Assembly (NCBI GenBank): GCA_903831085.1
Contig: CAIKWE010000044.1
Coordinates: forward strand, 62,001 to 126,000
DNA from: an uncultured Verrucomicrobiota bacterium
Lineage (GTDB): Bacteria > Verrucomicrobiota > Kiritimatiellia > Kiritimatiellales > Tichowtungiaceae
Length of the DNA: 64,000 nt
Reading direction: 5' to 3'
Each line of letters begins with the position of its first letter. Positions within the stretch are counted from its first letter, which is position 1. A program made the position numbers and the translations under genes. Below, piece by piece: positions 41,897 through 51,731 of the stretch. The notes beneath the pieces are model-generated. The model searched no databases and was not told the DNA's origin. It saw only the letters and a program-made list of their open reading frames with translations.

Positions 41897-43624
41897 ATGA
41901 ATCTTGGAAAAATTGTCGGTGTAAACGGAAACCTGCTGACGGTGGAGTTTGAAAAACCCGTCATTCAGAACGAAACGGGTTTTGCGCGGCTCGGAGATAT
42001 TCACTTGAAATCTGAGGTGATCCGTATCCGCAACCGCCACGCCGAACTGCAGGTGTTTGAATCCACCACTGGCCTCAAAGTGGGCGACCAAGTGGAGTTT
42101 ACCGGAGCGCTGCTCTCGGTTGAACTCGGCCCGGGTCTGCTGACACAGATTTTTGACGGCTTGCAGAATCCGCTGCCCGCGCTGGCTGAACAGTGCGGCT
42201 TTTTTCTGCAGCGCGGAAAATATCTGCAGGCGCTTCCGCGCGACAAAAAATGGAAATTCACGCCGTCGGTAAAGATTGGTGATACCGTGCTGGCGGGTTC
42301 TGCTATCGGAACCGTTCCGGAAGGAATTTTTGACCACCGGATCATGGTGCCATTCCGTATTCACGGGCGGTTGACCGTTAAAGAGATTTCTCCTGCCGGT
42401 GAATACACCGTCGAAAACACGGTTGCAAAAGTTGCCGATGAAAAAGGCCGCGAGTACGACGTGAAGCTGATGCAGCTCTGGCCGGTCAAAGTTCCGATCA
42501 AATGCTACGCCGAGCGGTTGCGTCCGACCGAACCGCTCATCACCAAAGTGCGCATCGTGGACACCTTCTTTCCGGTGGCGCGCGGCGGAACCTATTGCAT
42601 TCCCGGTCCGTTTGGTGCCGGCAAAACCGTTTTGCAACAGATCACCAGCCGCCACGCCGACGTCGATATCGTGATCATCGCCGCCTGTGGCGAACGCGCC
42701 GGCGAGGTGGTCGAAACCCTGCGCGAATTTCCTGAACTGACTGACCCGCGCACCGGCAAGAGCCTGATGGAGCGCACGCTCATTATCTGTAACACCAGTT
42801 CGATGCCGGTGGCCGCGCGCGAAGCGTCGGTGTACACCGCCGTGACGATTGCGGAATATTACCGCCAGATGGGACTCAATGTTCTGCTGCTTGCTGACTC
42901 GACTTCCCGCTGGGCGCAGGCGCTGCGCGAAATGTCGGGCCGTCTCGAAGAAATTCCCGGCGAAGAAGCGTTTCCCGCCTATCTCGAATCGGTGATCGCC
43001 GCTTTCTACGAACGCGGCGGTGTGGTGCGTCTGCACGACGGTTCGACCGGCTCGGTGACGGTCGGCGGAACGGTTTCGCCTGCGGGCGGTAACTTTGAGG
43101 AGCCGGTCACGCAATCCACGCTTAAAGTAGTTGGCGCGTTCCATGGTCTGTCACGCGCCCGTTCCGATGCCCGCCGCTATCCGGCCATCGACCCGCTCGA
43201 CAGCTGGAGCAAATATCCGAGCGTGGTGGATGCCGAGGATCTGAAACTCGCACGCCGTTTCCTGCGCGAAGGCAGTGAAGTGAACCAGATGATGAAGGTG
43301 GTCGGTGAAGAAGGCACCTCGATTGAAGATTTTATCGTTTACCTGAAAGGCGAATACCTCGATGCGGTTTATCTGCAGCAGAATGCTTTCAGCGAAGTGG
43401 ATGCCGCCACATCAGCCGAGCGCCAGCAGTATGTTTTCGGTGCGATCGCCAAGACTCTGCGCACGAAACTGAAGTTCGAGAACAAAGATGCCGCGCGGAC
43501 GTTCTTCCATAAACTGACCCAGGCGACGCGCGACTGGAATAACGCCGCTTTCGAGAGCGAAGAATTTAAGAAACAGCAGGAGCGGATCAACGCGCTGCTC
43601 GCGGAGGTTACAGATTATGCATAA
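41897..43624 (+). CDS. atpA: V-type ATP synthase catalytic subunit A
   Basis: Catalytic nucleotide-binding subunit of the V1 head. P-loop GPFGAGKT at residues 237-244, a non-homologous-region insertion (about 110-190), the catalytic-glutamate region [44 protein letters not shown], and the C-terminal helical domain. 575 aa. Overlaps atpB by eight bases, so the pair is translationally coupled. Confidence 0.96.
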   Translation: MNLGKIVGVNGNLLTVEFEKPVIQNETGFARLGDIHLKSEVIRIRNRHAELQVFESTTGLKVGDQVEFTGALLSVELGPGLLTQIFDGLQNPLPALAEQCGFFLQRGKYLQALPRDKKWKFTPSVKIGDTVLAGSAIGTVPEGIFDHRIMVPFRIHGRLTVKEISPAGEYTVENTVAKVADEKGREYDVKLMQLWPVKVPIKCYAERLRPTEPLITKVRIVDTFFPVARGGTYCIPGPFGAGKTVLQQITSRHADVDIVIIAACGERAGEVVETLREFPELTDPRTGKSLMERTLIICNTSSMPVAAREASVYTAVTIAEYYRQMGLNVLLLADSTSRWAQALREMSGRLEEIPGEEAFPAYLESVIAAFYERGGVVRLHDGSTGSVTVGGTVSPAGGNFEEPVTQSTLKVVGAFHGLSRARSDARRYPAIDPLDSWSKYPSVVDAEDLKLARRFLREGSEVNQMMKVVGEEGTSIEDFIVYLKGEYLDAVYLQQNAFSEVDAATSAERQQYVFGAIAKTLRTKLKFENKDAARTFFHKLTQATRDWNNAAFESEEFKKQQERINALLAEVTDYA

Positions 43625-44912
43625 GGTTTATCACCGCATCGAACAGATCGCCGGCAACGTCATCGTGGTCAGCGCCGACGGCATCAGCTACAACGAGCTG
43701 GCGCAGGTGACATCGGATATGGGCACCTCGCTCGCCCAGGTTATCCGCCTCGAAGGCGGGCGTGTCTACCTCCAGGTCTTTGCCGGCGGACGCGGCATCT
43801 CGACCGATTCACAGGTGCGCTTCCTCGGCCGCAACATGCAGGTTTCCTTCTCTGACAACCTGATGGGCCGCGTTTTCAACGGTAGCGGCGTTCCGCGCGA
43901 CCGCGGTCCGGTTATCAGTGAGAACATGATTGAGATCGGCGGGCCGTCGGTCAATCCGGCTAAGCGCATTATTCCGCGCAACATGGTGCGCACCGGGATT
44001 CCGATGATCGATGTGTTTAATACGCTGGTCGAATCGCAGAAGCTTCCGGTTTTCTCGGTTGCGGGCGAACCGTACAACGAACTGCTGGCGCGCATCGCAC
44101 TGCAGGCTGAAGTGGATATCATCATTCTCGGCGGCATGGGGCTCAAGCACGACGACTATCTGTACTTCCGCGACTACCTCGAAGAAAACGGCGCGCTGTC
44201 GCGTTCGATTCTTTTTGTGCACACCGCCGCCGACCCGACGGTGGAATGTCTGCTGGTTCCGGATATTGCGCTGGCCGTCGCCGAGCAGTTCGCGCTGAAA
44301 GACAAGCGCGTGTTGGTGCTGCTGACCGATATGACTAACTTCGCCGACGCGATGAAGGAAGTCGCCATTACGATGGAGCAGATTCCGTCCAACCGCGGTT
44401 ATCCCGGCGACCTCTACAGTCAGTTGGCCTCGCGTTACGAAAAGGCCGTGGACTTTGAAGGTGCGGGCTCCATCACGATTCTGGCGGTGACGACGATGCC
44501 CGGCGATGACGTGACGCATCCGGTGCCGGACAATACCGGCTACATCACCGAAGGGCAGTTTTATCTCAAGAACGGCCGCATTGAGCCGTTCGGTTCGCTC
44601 AGCCGCCTGAAACAGCAGGTGAATGGTAAAACGCGCGCCGACCACCGCACGATCATGGACACCATGATTCAGCTCTACGCTTCGTATAAGGAAACACTCG
44701 AGAAACAGTCGATGGGTTTCCGTATGAGCGGTTGGGACAGCAAGCTCTTGAAATACGGCGAACGGTTTGAAAAGGAAATGATGGCGCTCTCCGTGAACAT
44801 TCCGCTTGAAGGCGCGCTCGATCTCGGCTGGCAGATTCTGGCTGACTGCTTCGAGCCGCAGGAAACCGGTATTTCTTCTAAACTCACGAGTGCGTTTTGG
44901 CCGAAGGGATAG
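43617..44912 (+). CDS. atpB: V-type ATP synthase subunit B
   Basis: Non-catalytic regulatory subunit alternating with A in the V1 hexamer. Family blocks: [38 protein letters not shown], and the absence of a classical P-loop lysine, with [18 protein letters not shown] and [21 protein letters not shown]. 431 aa. Confidence 0.96.
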   Translation: MHKVYHRIEQIAGNVIVVSADGISYNELAQVTSDMGTSLAQVIRLEGGRVYLQVFAGGRGISTDSQVRFLGRNMQVSFSDNLMGRVFNGSGVPRDRGPVISENMIEIGGPSVNPAKRIIPRNMVRTGIPMIDVFNTLVESQKLPVFSVAGEPYNELLARIALQAEVDIIILGGMGLKHDDYLYFRDYLEENGALSRSILFVHTAADPTVECLLVPDIALAVAEQFALKDKRVLVLLTDMTNFADAMKEVAITMEQIPSNRGYPGDLYSQLASRYEKAVDFEGAGSITILAVTTMPGDDVTHPVPDNTGYITEGQFYLKNGRIEPFGSLSRLKQQVNGKTRADHRTIMDTMIQLYASYKETLEKQSMGFRMSGWDSKLLKYGERFEKEMMALSVNIPLEGALDLGWQILADCFEPQETGISSKLTSAFWPKG

Positions 44913-44942
44913 GACGGATTGGTCTGATCGGACAGATCGAAA

Positions 44943-45548
44943 ATGGCAAAGATCAAATATACGAAGAACGAACTGAAGGCCCAGCGCGACGCGCTGACGC
45001 GCTTCCGGCGCTATTTGCCGACGCTGCTGCTCAAGAAGCAGCAGTTGCAGCTCGAACTGCGACTGCTTGAAGGGCAGATCGCCGCTAAGCGCAACGAAGA
45101 GGAAAAGGCGCGCACCGATCTTGCCGCGTGGGTGAAGCTTTTCTCCGAGCCGTTTGATTTCTCACCGTACATCAAAGTCGCCGAGATCAAACGCTCGAGC
45201 GGCAATATCGCGGGCGTCACCATTCCAATGTTTGAAAGCCTGCGTTTTGAGGAGGCTTTACCCGATCTGTTTGAAACCGCCGCGTGGGTCGACAGCGGGA
45301 TTGATCTGCTCCGTCATCTCATCCGTCTGCGGATTGAGCGGCAGGTAATCGAAGAGCAGCACCGCCTGTTGTCCGATGAACTGCGCACAACGTCGCAGCG
45401 CGTCAATCTGTTTGAAAAGGTGAAGATTCCCGAGTGCCGCGAAAACATTCGCGTCATCCGTATTTTCATGGGCGACCAGCTGACCGCCGCCGTCGCCCGT
45501 TCCAAAATCGCCAAAAGCAAGAGCGTAGAAAAGGTTCGCTCCGCATGA
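44943..45548 (+). CDS. atpD: V-type ATP synthase subunit D
   Basis: Central rotor shaft of V1. Two long helices (KNELKAQRDALTRFRRYLPT to LQLELRLLEGQ, and the C-terminal QRVNLFEKVKIPECRENIRV). 201 aa. Thirty bases after atpB; its stop overlaps the atpI start (ATGA). Confidence 0.92.
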   Translation: MAKIKYTKNELKAQRDALTRFRRYLPTLLLKKQQLQLELRLLEGQIAAKRNEEEKARTDLAAWVKLFSEPFDFSPYIKVAEIKRSSGNIAGVTIPMFESLRFEEALPDLFETAAWVDSGIDLLRHLIRLRIERQVIEEQHRLLSDELRTTSQRVNLFEKVKIPECRENIRVIRIFMGDQLTAAVARSKIAKSKSVEKVRSA

Positions 45549-47311
45549 TTGTGAAGATGAAAAAACTGACGCTGCTGTGCACGCGCTTCTCGCAGGAGAA
45601 GACGTTGGCGGCGTTGCGCGATCTCGGCGTGGTGCATTTACAGCACGTTCAGCCGCCGGAGGGCGGCGATCTGGAAAAGGCGCACGACCATTTCGCCCAC
45701 CTGCAGCGGGCGCTGGAAGTGCTGCCGAAGCATCCGCACGCCGCGCCATCCGGAAAAACACCGGACGAAACGGTTGAGGCGGTTTGGAATTTGATTCACC
45801 GCAAACAGGCGCTGACCGAGCAGATTGAAACGCTCGATATGGAAGTCCGCCGTTACGAACCGTTCGGCAGTTTTTCTCCAGAAGCGGTTCGCGAACTGGC
45901 GGCTAAAGGCATTAGTGTTAAACTGTACAAAGCGCCTGCGAAAGTGCGGCTGGAGATACCGGCCGACATTTCAATGGTTGAACTGAGCCGCACCCGTAAC
46001 ACAGTTTGTTTCGCGCTGATCGGGCGCGGTGGAATAACGGTTGATGCCGAAGAGGTTGCTCTGCTGGCACGGTCGCTGGCGGAGATGCGCAAACAACTTG
46101 AAACACTTCGCGCGGAATCGGAACGGACGGATGCCGAATTTCACAGCTATGCCGGCGATCACGACGCTGTCGCCGCGCTGGCCGAAGAGGCAATGGACAG
46201 CGTGCGTTATCTCGAAGCGCGAACCGGCATGGGTTCTGCCGAAGAGATTGTTTACCTGCGCGGCTTCTTCCCATGTGAAAGGGAATCCGCCGTCCGCCAC
46301 GCGGCGGAGGCTGGCGGCTGGGCGGCGATGATTTACGACATTGCCTCTGAAGATAATCCGCCGACCTTGCTGCGCAATCCGAAATGGGTCAGCCCGATTC
46401 AGGCGGTTTTCAAAATTATCGGCGTGACGCCCGGTTACCATGAAGTGGATATCAGCGCGCTGTTCCTTATCTTCTTCAGCATCTTTTTTGCTATGCTGGT
46501 CGGCGATGCGGGATACGGGGCTCTTTTTATTCTTCTGACGGCGTTCGGTAAACTCAAATTCCGCAAGGCTCCGCAGGAAGTGTTTAATCTGCTCCTGATC
46601 ACCGGTGTCTGCACGGTTGTATGGGGCATACTGACCGGCTCATACTTCGGTCTATCCGATATTCCTGCTCCGCTTAGGCAGTTGCGGCTGGGCTGGCTGA
46701 CCGGGCCGGGTGCGGACAAGAACCTCATGCTGCTCTGTTTTCTGCTGGGTACCGTGCATCTGACCATCGCTCATGTGTGGAATACGTTTCGAATGATTAA
46801 CACCTGGCAGGCCTTGGCGCAGATCGGTTGGATCGGATCGACCTGGACTATGTTTTTCGCCGCCCGTACGCTGGTGCTCAGCGCGCCGTTTCCTCTGGCC
46901 ATGACTTGGGTGCTGGCCTTCAGCATCGTATTGATTGTGCTGTTCATGAATCCGGTGCAAAAAATCAAAAGTGAATGGTTTAACTACGTCATTCTTCCGC
47001 TGAATATCGTTAGCAACTTTGTGGATGTGGTTTCCTATGTCCGTCTGTTTGCCGTCGGCGCGGCGTCTTTTGCTTTGGCGAATGCGTTTAATCAGATGGC
47101 GATGGACATTGGGTTCAGCAGTTTTCTGGGCGGGCTGGGCGCTTCGCTGATTCTTTTTATTGCGCATGCAGGAAATATTGCGTTGTCGGCGATGGGCGTC
47201 ATGGTTCACGGCATCCGGTTGAACACGCTCGAATTCTCAGGGCATATCGGTGTGCAGTGGGCAGGCCGGAAATACAATCCGTTCCGAAAGATTTCAGAAA
47301 TAAACGCATAA
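45545..47311 (+). CDS. atpI: V-type ATP synthase subunit I
   Basis: Membrane stator subunit equivalent to eukaryotic subunit a. The cytosolic N-half (residues 1-300) is followed by about seven membrane segments with the ion-channel arginine in the block VSYVRLFAVGAASFALANAF. A conserved turn PTLLRNPKWVSPIQAVFKI precedes the membrane part. 588 aa, somewhat shorter than archaeal homologues. ATG 45545 (MIVKMKKLTLLCTRF) is chosen because it overlaps the atpD stop. Confidence 0.93.
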   Translation: MIVKMKKLTLLCTRFSQEKTLAALRDLGVVHLQHVQPPEGGDLEKAHDHFAHLQRALEVLPKHPHAAPSGKTPDETVEAVWNLIHRKQALTEQIETLDMEVRRYEPFGSFSPEAVRELAAKGISVKLYKAPAKVRLEIPADISMVELSRTRNTVCFALIGRGGITVDAEEVALLARSLAEMRKQLETLRAESERTDAEFHSYAGDHDAVAALAEEAMDSVRYLEARTGMGSAEEIVYLRGFFPCERESAVRHAAEAGGWAAMIYDIASEDNPPTLLRNPKWVSPIQAVFKIIGVTPGYHEVDISALFLIFFSIFFAMLVGDAGYGALFILLTAFGKLKFRKAPQEVFNLLLITGVCTVVWGILTGSYFGLSDIPAPLRQLRLGWLTGPGADKNLMLLCFLLGTVHLTIAHVWNTFRMINTWQALAQIGWIGSTWTMFFAARTLVLSAPFPLAMTWVLAFSIVLIVLFMNPVQKIKSEWFNYVILPLNIVSNFVDVVSYVRLFAVGAASFALANAFNQMAMDIGFSSFLGGLGASLILFIAHAGNIALSAMGVMVHGIRLNTLEFSGHIGVQWAGRKYNPFRKISEINA

Positions 47312-47326
47312 AAAGGAGGAAGTGAT

Positions 47327-47776
47327 ATGGATGCAACAATGATGAAAGCGTTGGCGGAGGCCGGTGGTGTGGCGGCTCTCTGTCTGGCGGCGATCGGTTC
47401 AGGGGTCGGTGCTGGTGTTGCGGGGATGTCCGCCGCCGGGTGCTGGAAAAAGTGTTATGCGCAGAACAAAGCGGCACCGTTTATTCTGGTCGTCTTTATC
47501 GGCGCGCCGCTGTCGCAGACCATCTACGGTATGATTCTGATGAACGCCATCCGGAATGCGCAGTCTTTTGTCAGCTGGCCCGCCATGATGATGACCGGCA
47601 TACTGGGCGGCATTGCTCTGGGTGTTTCAGCCTGGTATCAAGGTAAAGCTGGCGCGGCTTGCGCCGACGCGCAGGCCGAAACAGGACAGGGCTTTGGCAA
47701 CTATCTGATGACGATTGGCATTGTTGAGACGGTCGCCCTTTTTGTGCTGGTATTCAGTCTGGGCACACTGAAATAA
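47327..47776 (+). CDS. atpK: V-type ATP synthase proteolipid subunit K
   Basis: Ring subunit made of two fused helical hairpins (149 aa, four membrane segments). Only the second hairpin carries the ion-binding carboxylate, Glu134 (GIVETVALF). The residues matching the Enterococcus hirae sodium site are Ser63-Gln64 (GAPLSQTIYG), Gln105 (YQGK) and Glu134, so three of four polar ligands are identical and Thr is replaced by Ser. This favours sodium coupling (inference). A strong AGGAGG lies seven bases upstream. Last gene of the operon, followed by a terminator. Confidence 0.93.
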   Translation: MDATMMKALAEAGGVAALCLAAIGSGVGAGVAGMSAAGCWKKCYAQNKAAPFILVVFIGAPLSQTIYGMILMNAIRNAQSFVSWPAMMMTGILGGIALGVSAWYQGKAGAACADAQAETGQGFGNYLMTIGIVETVALFVLVFSLGTLK

Positions 47777-47780
47777 AAAG

Positions 47781-47831
47781 TGTGGCAGCGGAATCCCTGC
47801 CGCTGTGCAGAGGCTGGAAGCCTCTGCCACA
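47781..47831 (+). terminator. Nested hairpin ending the V-ATPase operon
   Basis: Inner stem GCAGAGGCT-GGA-AGCCTCTGC (47807-47827) within the outer pair TGTGGCAG/CTGCCACA; ATTTTCC follows. Confidence 0.65.
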
Positions 47832-47833
47832 TT

Positions 47834-47902
47834 TTCCAATATTTGGAACAAAATATTCCAGACATTGGAAACTTTAATCAGTAGTTTGTCCGAACATTGG
47901 AA
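47834..47902. repeat. Array of three palindromes upstream of pheS
   Basis: Copies at 47834-47848 (perfect, centre TAT), 47856-47870 (one change) and 47888-47902 (two changes). Start-to-start distances are 22 and 32 bp. The third ends five bases before the pheS ATG and supplies the GGAAGAG Shine-Dalgarno. Confidence 0.85.
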
Positions 47903-47907
47903 GAGAT

Positions 47908-48894
47908 ATGAACCTGCAGGAACTCAATCAGATCAGAGAAACGGCGCTGACGGAAGCGCGCGGAGCGGCGGATGCCGCTACGCTCGAAGCCGTGCGCATT
48001 AAATACCTTGGCCGAAACGGACTGCTTCCCGACGTGATGGCCCAGCTTAAAGAGGTGCCGAACGAAGAAAAGCCCGCCTTCGGCAAAGGAGCCAATGCCC
48101 TCAAGAATGAACTGGCCGAACTGATCAAAGAGCGGCAGGGCGCGCTGACTTCCGGCGTGAAATCCGGCGCGACTTTCGATCCGACGCTGCCGGGCCTCTG
48201 GCCGGAACTTGGCTCCGAGCATCCGATCAGCAAAGTGACGGCGCGCATTGTTGAAATTTTTCAGTCGATCGGTTTCACCGTCGCCGACGGGCCGGATATT
48301 GAAACGGTCTGGAACAACTTCGACGCGCTCAATACGCCCGCCGACCATCCGTCGCGCGACGAGCAGGACACCTTTTATCTGAACAGCGGCGACCTGCTGC
48401 GCTGCCACACCTCGCCGGTGCAGGTGCGCTACATGGAAAGCCACCAGCCGCCGATCCGCATTATCGCGCCCGGACGCTGTTACCGCCGCGACACACCGGA
48501 CGCCACGCACAGCGCCAACTTTCATCAGGTGGAAGGACTCTTTGTGGCCGAAAAAGTTTCGATGGCCGACCTCAAGGGCACGCTGGCCTACTTCGCCAAA
48601 CAGTTTCTCGGCGACGAAGTGAAAATCCGTTTCCGTCCGCATTTCTTTCCATTCACCGAACCGAGCTTTGAAGTGGACTTCTTTTTCGAAGTCGGCGGCA
48701 AGAGCCGCTGGATTGAAATTCTCGGCGCGGGCATGGTCGATCCGAACGTTTTCCGCAAAGTCGGCTACGATCCGGATAAAGTCACCGGCTTCGCCTTCGG
48801 CATGGGCATCGAGCGCCTCGCCATGATCATGTACGGCATCAAAGATATTCGTATGCTCTACGAAAACGACGTGCGCTTCCTGTCGCAGTTTTAA
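47908..48894 (+). CDS. pheS: Phenylalanyl-tRNA synthetase alpha subunit
   Basis: Catalytic subunit of the PheS2-PheT2 enzyme that charges tRNA-Phe. N-terminal coiled coil (1-90; VRIKYLGRNGLLPDVMAQL), then class II motifs: motif 1 HPISKVTARIVEIFQSIGF, motif 2 PGRCYRRDTPDATHSANFHQ, and motif 3 GFAFGMGIERLAMIMYGI. 328 aa. pheT, usually adjacent, is absent; pfk follows eight bases later. Its Shine-Dalgarno is part of the palindrome array. Confidence 0.96.
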   Translation: MNLQELNQIRETALTEARGAADAATLEAVRIKYLGRNGLLPDVMAQLKEVPNEEKPAFGKGANALKNELAELIKERQGALTSGVKSGATFDPTLPGLWPELGSEHPISKVTARIVEIFQSIGFTVADGPDIETVWNNFDALNTPADHPSRDEQDTFYLNSGDLLRCHTSPVQVRYMESHQPPIRIIAPGRCYRRDTPDATHSANFHQVEGLFVAEKVSMADLKGTLAYFAKQFLGDEVKIRFRPHFFPFTEPSFEVDFFFEVGGKSRWIEILGAGMVDPNVFRKVGYDPDKVTGFAFGMGIERLAMIMYGIKDIRMLYENDVRFLSQF

Positions 48895-48902
48895 GGGACT
48901 CT

Positions 48903-50201
48903 ATGAGCAGAATGATTCCCATCGAAACGCTTGGCGAATGCAAAGTGGATTCGCCGTTTCAGGCGCAGCGGCAGGAATTTTTTAATGACGACAACGGGAT
49001 AATCTACCGGGTGCATTCGCTGGATTATCCGGCGGGATCGTCGGCGGACGAAATTGAATACTTCCAGCGGGCGGGCGCCCGCGAAAAAATCTATTTCAAA
49101 CCGGACGAAGTTACTGTCGGCGTGGTGACCTGCGGCGGGCTTTGTCCGGGGCTCAACGACGTTATCCGCGCGGTGACGTTCTGCGCACTCGAAGGCTACG
49201 GTGTCAAAAAAGTGCTCGGCTTTCAGTACGGCTATGAAGGACTGGTTGCCAAATATGCTCATCCGCCGGTCGAACTGGACACCGATAACACCGACGACAT
49301 TCATGAAAAAGGCGGCACCATTCTGAAGACCTCACGCGGCCCGCAGGATGCCAAAGAGATGGTCCGCACGTTGCGCCAGTACAAGGTGGACATTCTCATC
49401 ACGATCGGCGGCGACGGCACGCTGCGCGGGGCTCATGCCATTCAGGATGAGATTACTGCTCAAGGGCTGAAGATCGCCGTGATCGGTGTGCCCAAGACGA
49501 TAGATAATGATATTGGCGTCATTGAGCGGTCGTTCGGTTATGAAACGGCTGTGCAAGGCGCCTGGGGCGTGGTCAACTGCGCGCATGTGGAGGCTAAGTC
49601 CAACCGCCACGGCGTCGGGCTGATCAAGCTGATGGGCCGCGAGTCGGGCTGGATCGCTTCTTCGACCGCCACCTCCAACAGCAACGTCAACTTCTGCCTG
49701 ATTCCGGAAGTGCCGTTTGACCTCGACGGGCCGAATGGATTTTTTGAACATCTCCGGCAGCGGCTGGAACGCAAAGATCACGCCGTGGTGGTGGTCGCCG
49801 AGGGCGCGGGACAAAACCTGATTCCGCACAAAGAGACCCAAGACAAATCCGGCAACAAAAAGCTGGCGGATATCGGGGTTTTCCTGCGCGACGAAATGCA
49901 GCGCTGGTTCGCCGAGAAGAACTGCGAAATTAATGTGAAATATTTTGATCCCAGTTATTTGATCCGCAGCACACCGGCCAACGCCAACGACGCGGAATAC
50001 TGCCTCTTTCTCGGTTACAACGCGATGCACGCCGCGATGGCCGGTAAAACCGGCATGGTGGTCGGGTTGCATAACAGCCGGCTGGTGCACATACCAATGT
50101 TTATGATTAACGAGCGCAAACTGGTTGATCCGCGCGGATGGAACTGGCAGACGGTTCTGCAGACAACGTATCAGTCTGCCCGCATGGTGAATGAAAGGTA
50201 G
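48903..50201 (+). CDS. 6-phosphofructokinase (long PFK group)
   Basis: Phosphorylates fructose 6-phosphate in glycolysis. N-terminal extension (1-75), then VTVGVVTCGGLCPGLNDVIRA, phosphate-donor site IGGDGTLRGA and substrate motif PKTIDNDIGVIERSFGYETA, with GRESGWIAS downstream. The glycine in GGDGT is usual for ATP users, whereas the lysine in PKTIDND is usual for pyrophosphate enzymes; the same mix occurs in ATP-dependent trypanosome-type PFKs, so ATP is more likely, pyrophosphate possible. 432 aa. Placed right after pheS, on the same strand. Confidence 0.88.
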   Translation: MSRMIPIETLGECKVDSPFQAQRQEFFNDDNGIIYRVHSLDYPAGSSADEIEYFQRAGAREKIYFKPDEVTVGVVTCGGLCPGLNDVIRAVTFCALEGYGVKKVLGFQYGYEGLVAKYAHPPVELDTDNTDDIHEKGGTILKTSRGPQDAKEMVRTLRQYKVDILITIGGDGTLRGAHAIQDEITAQGLKIAVIGVPKTIDNDIGVIERSFGYETAVQGAWGVVNCAHVEAKSNRHGVGLIKLMGRESGWIASSTATSNSNVNFCLIPEVPFDLDGPNGFFEHLRQRLERKDHAVVVVAEGAGQNLIPHKETQDKSGNKKLADIGVFLRDEMQRWFAEKNCEINVKYFDPSYLIRSTPANANDAEYCLFLGYNAMHAAMAGKTGMVVGLHNSRLVHIPMFMINERKLVDPRGWNWQTVLQTTYQSARMVNER

Positions 50202-50231
50202 GGACGCCTCGCCGAGGCGTCCGTCTATGAA

Positions 50232-51731
50232 TCAATGCGACTGCAGGAAGCGGAAAGCGTCGGGCAGAGCTTCAATGATGTCACTGGCAATCAGCGCGGA
50301 CTGTGTGTAGTCGTGCGCGGCGATATCACCCGCAATGCCGTGCAGATAAACGGCCGTCATCGCCGCATCAAAGGCTTCCATTCCTTGGCCGAGAAAGCCG
50401 GTCAGTAGTCCGGCGAGCACATCGCCGGAGCCGCCGGTCGCCATGCCCGGATTGCCGGTCAGATTCACAGCCAGTTTATGTTCCAGCTCAGCAACGATGG
50501 TTCCGGCACCTTTCAGAACAATCGTCTTTCCGGTTTCTTCAGCGGCTTCCCGCGCTTGTGCCCAGCGGTCGGTGACCGGTTTGCCGAAGAGCCTTTCAAA
50601 TTCGCCCGGATGGGGCGTGAGCACCACCGGACATTTTGCCTTGGCGATTTGTTTTGGTGTGACACAGAGCGCATCGGCATCGAGCACCAGAGGAACCTTA
50701 CACTGTTTCAAAAGCCGTTCGATTGCTTCGGGAGATTGTCCGAGGCCGGGGCCGGCGAGCACCGCAGTTATTTTTTTCCAATGTTTGGAAAAATCTACGG
50801 TTAAAGTTCCAAGGTCTGGAAACGGATGAACCATCACTTCAGGTCCGCAGGCTTTCGCGACAATCGGATAAACTTCTTCGGGCGTGAGAACGCTGACGAG
50901 TCCCGCGCCGGAGCGCAGCGCGGCGCGCGCCGCCATCGCAATGGCGCCGGTGAAACCTTTAGAGCCGCCGATGAGCAGAACGTGGCCGTAACTTCCTTTA
51001 TGGCTGTCACGTTCGCGGCGCGGAATAAAAATATCGGAACGGTCAATCAGCGCCGCCTCTTCGCAACCTGCGGTATCTTCGATGAATTCGAACGGAATGC
51101 CGATGTCGATGACTTCAACGCTTCCGGTGTATGGAAGCGCCTCAGGGCGGATGAGTCCGGTTTTCGGCAGGCCGATGGTGAGAGTCATGTCGGCTTTAAC
51201 GGCGGGACCGTCGGCGATGCCGCTGTCGGCGTCAATGCCGGACGGAATGTCGACGGCGAGCACAAAGGCGTGCTGTCCTTCAGCATTAATCCATTCGATG
51301 AGTTTGCTCATGAAACCGCGCGGCGCACCTTTAGATCCGGTGCCGAGCAGACCATCGATGATCAGGTCGGGATCTGTTTTCGGGATGAGGTCGTTGGCGC
51401 TGTGGACTTCTTTTGGAATGATTCCGGCCCGCACCATTTTTTTGAGATGGAGCTGTGCGTCACCTTTGACCTGACTCTGCGATCCGCAGAGCCAGACTTC
51501 GATATCGAGGTCGGTTTGTGAAAGCTCCGTCGCGGCGGAAAAGATGTCGCCGCCATTGTTGCCGGTTCCGGCGATCAGCAGGATAGAGTGTCCGCCGCGG
51601 CTGGCGAGCGCGTCGCGGGCGATGTCGGCGACGCCTTGTCCGGCACGGCGCATGAGTTCCTCGCCCGTCACGCCGTCTTCAATCGTGTGGCGATCAAGCT
51701 CGCGCATTTCCGCTGCGGAAACGGTTTTCAT
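50232..51731 (-). CDS. nnr: Bifunctional NAD(P)H-hydrate epimerase/dehydratase Nnr
   Basis: Repairs hydrated NAD(P)H. N-terminal YjeF epimerase domain (residues 1-215; LLIAGTGNNGGDIFSAA, DLIIDGLLGTGSKG, AVDIPSGIDADSG) and C-terminal ADP/ATP-dependent dehydratase (about 230-499; SHKGSYGHVLLIGGSKGFTGA, GPGLGQSPEA, VLTPHPGEFERLFG, NPGMATGGSGDVLAGLLTGFL). 499 aa. Overlaps pdxJ by ATGA. Two adjacent palindromes (50776 and 50807) are read in two different phases, as SKHWK and PDLG. Confidence 0.95.
   Translation of the reverse strand: MKTVSAAEMRELDRHTIEDGVTGEELMRRAGQGVADIARDALASRGGHSILLIAGTGNNGGDIFSAATELSQTDLDIEVWLCGSQSQVKGDAQLHLKKMVRAGIIPKEVHSANDLIPKTDPDLIIDGLLGTGSKGAPRGFMSKLIEWINAEGQHAFVLAVDIPSGIDADSGIADGPAVKADMTLTIGLPKTGLIRPEALPYTGSVEVIDIGIPFEFIEDTAGCEEAALIDRSDIFIPRRERDSHKGSYGHVLLIGGSKGFTGAIAMAARAALRSGAGLVSVLTPEEVYPIVAKACGPEVMVHPFPDLGTLTVDFSKHWKKITAVLAGPGLGQSPEAIERLLKQCKVPLVLDADALCVTPKQIAKAKCPVVLTPHPGEFERLFGKPVTDRWAQAREAAEETGKTIVLKGAGTIVAELEHKLAVNLTGNPGMATGGSGDVLAGLLTGFLGQGMEAFDAAMTAVYLHGIAGDIAAHDYTQSALIASDIIEALPDAFRFLQSH
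50776..50790. repeat. TTCCAA-N3-TTGGAA palindrome, perfect
   Basis: Centre TGT. Within nnr, read as S-K-H-W-K; a one-change copy follows at 50807-50821, read as P-D-L-G. Confidence 0.85.

Noticed and set aside
41510..43144. 544-residue minus-strand frame opposite atpA
   Set aside because: Antisense of a conserved V-ATPase gene; product of codon bias.
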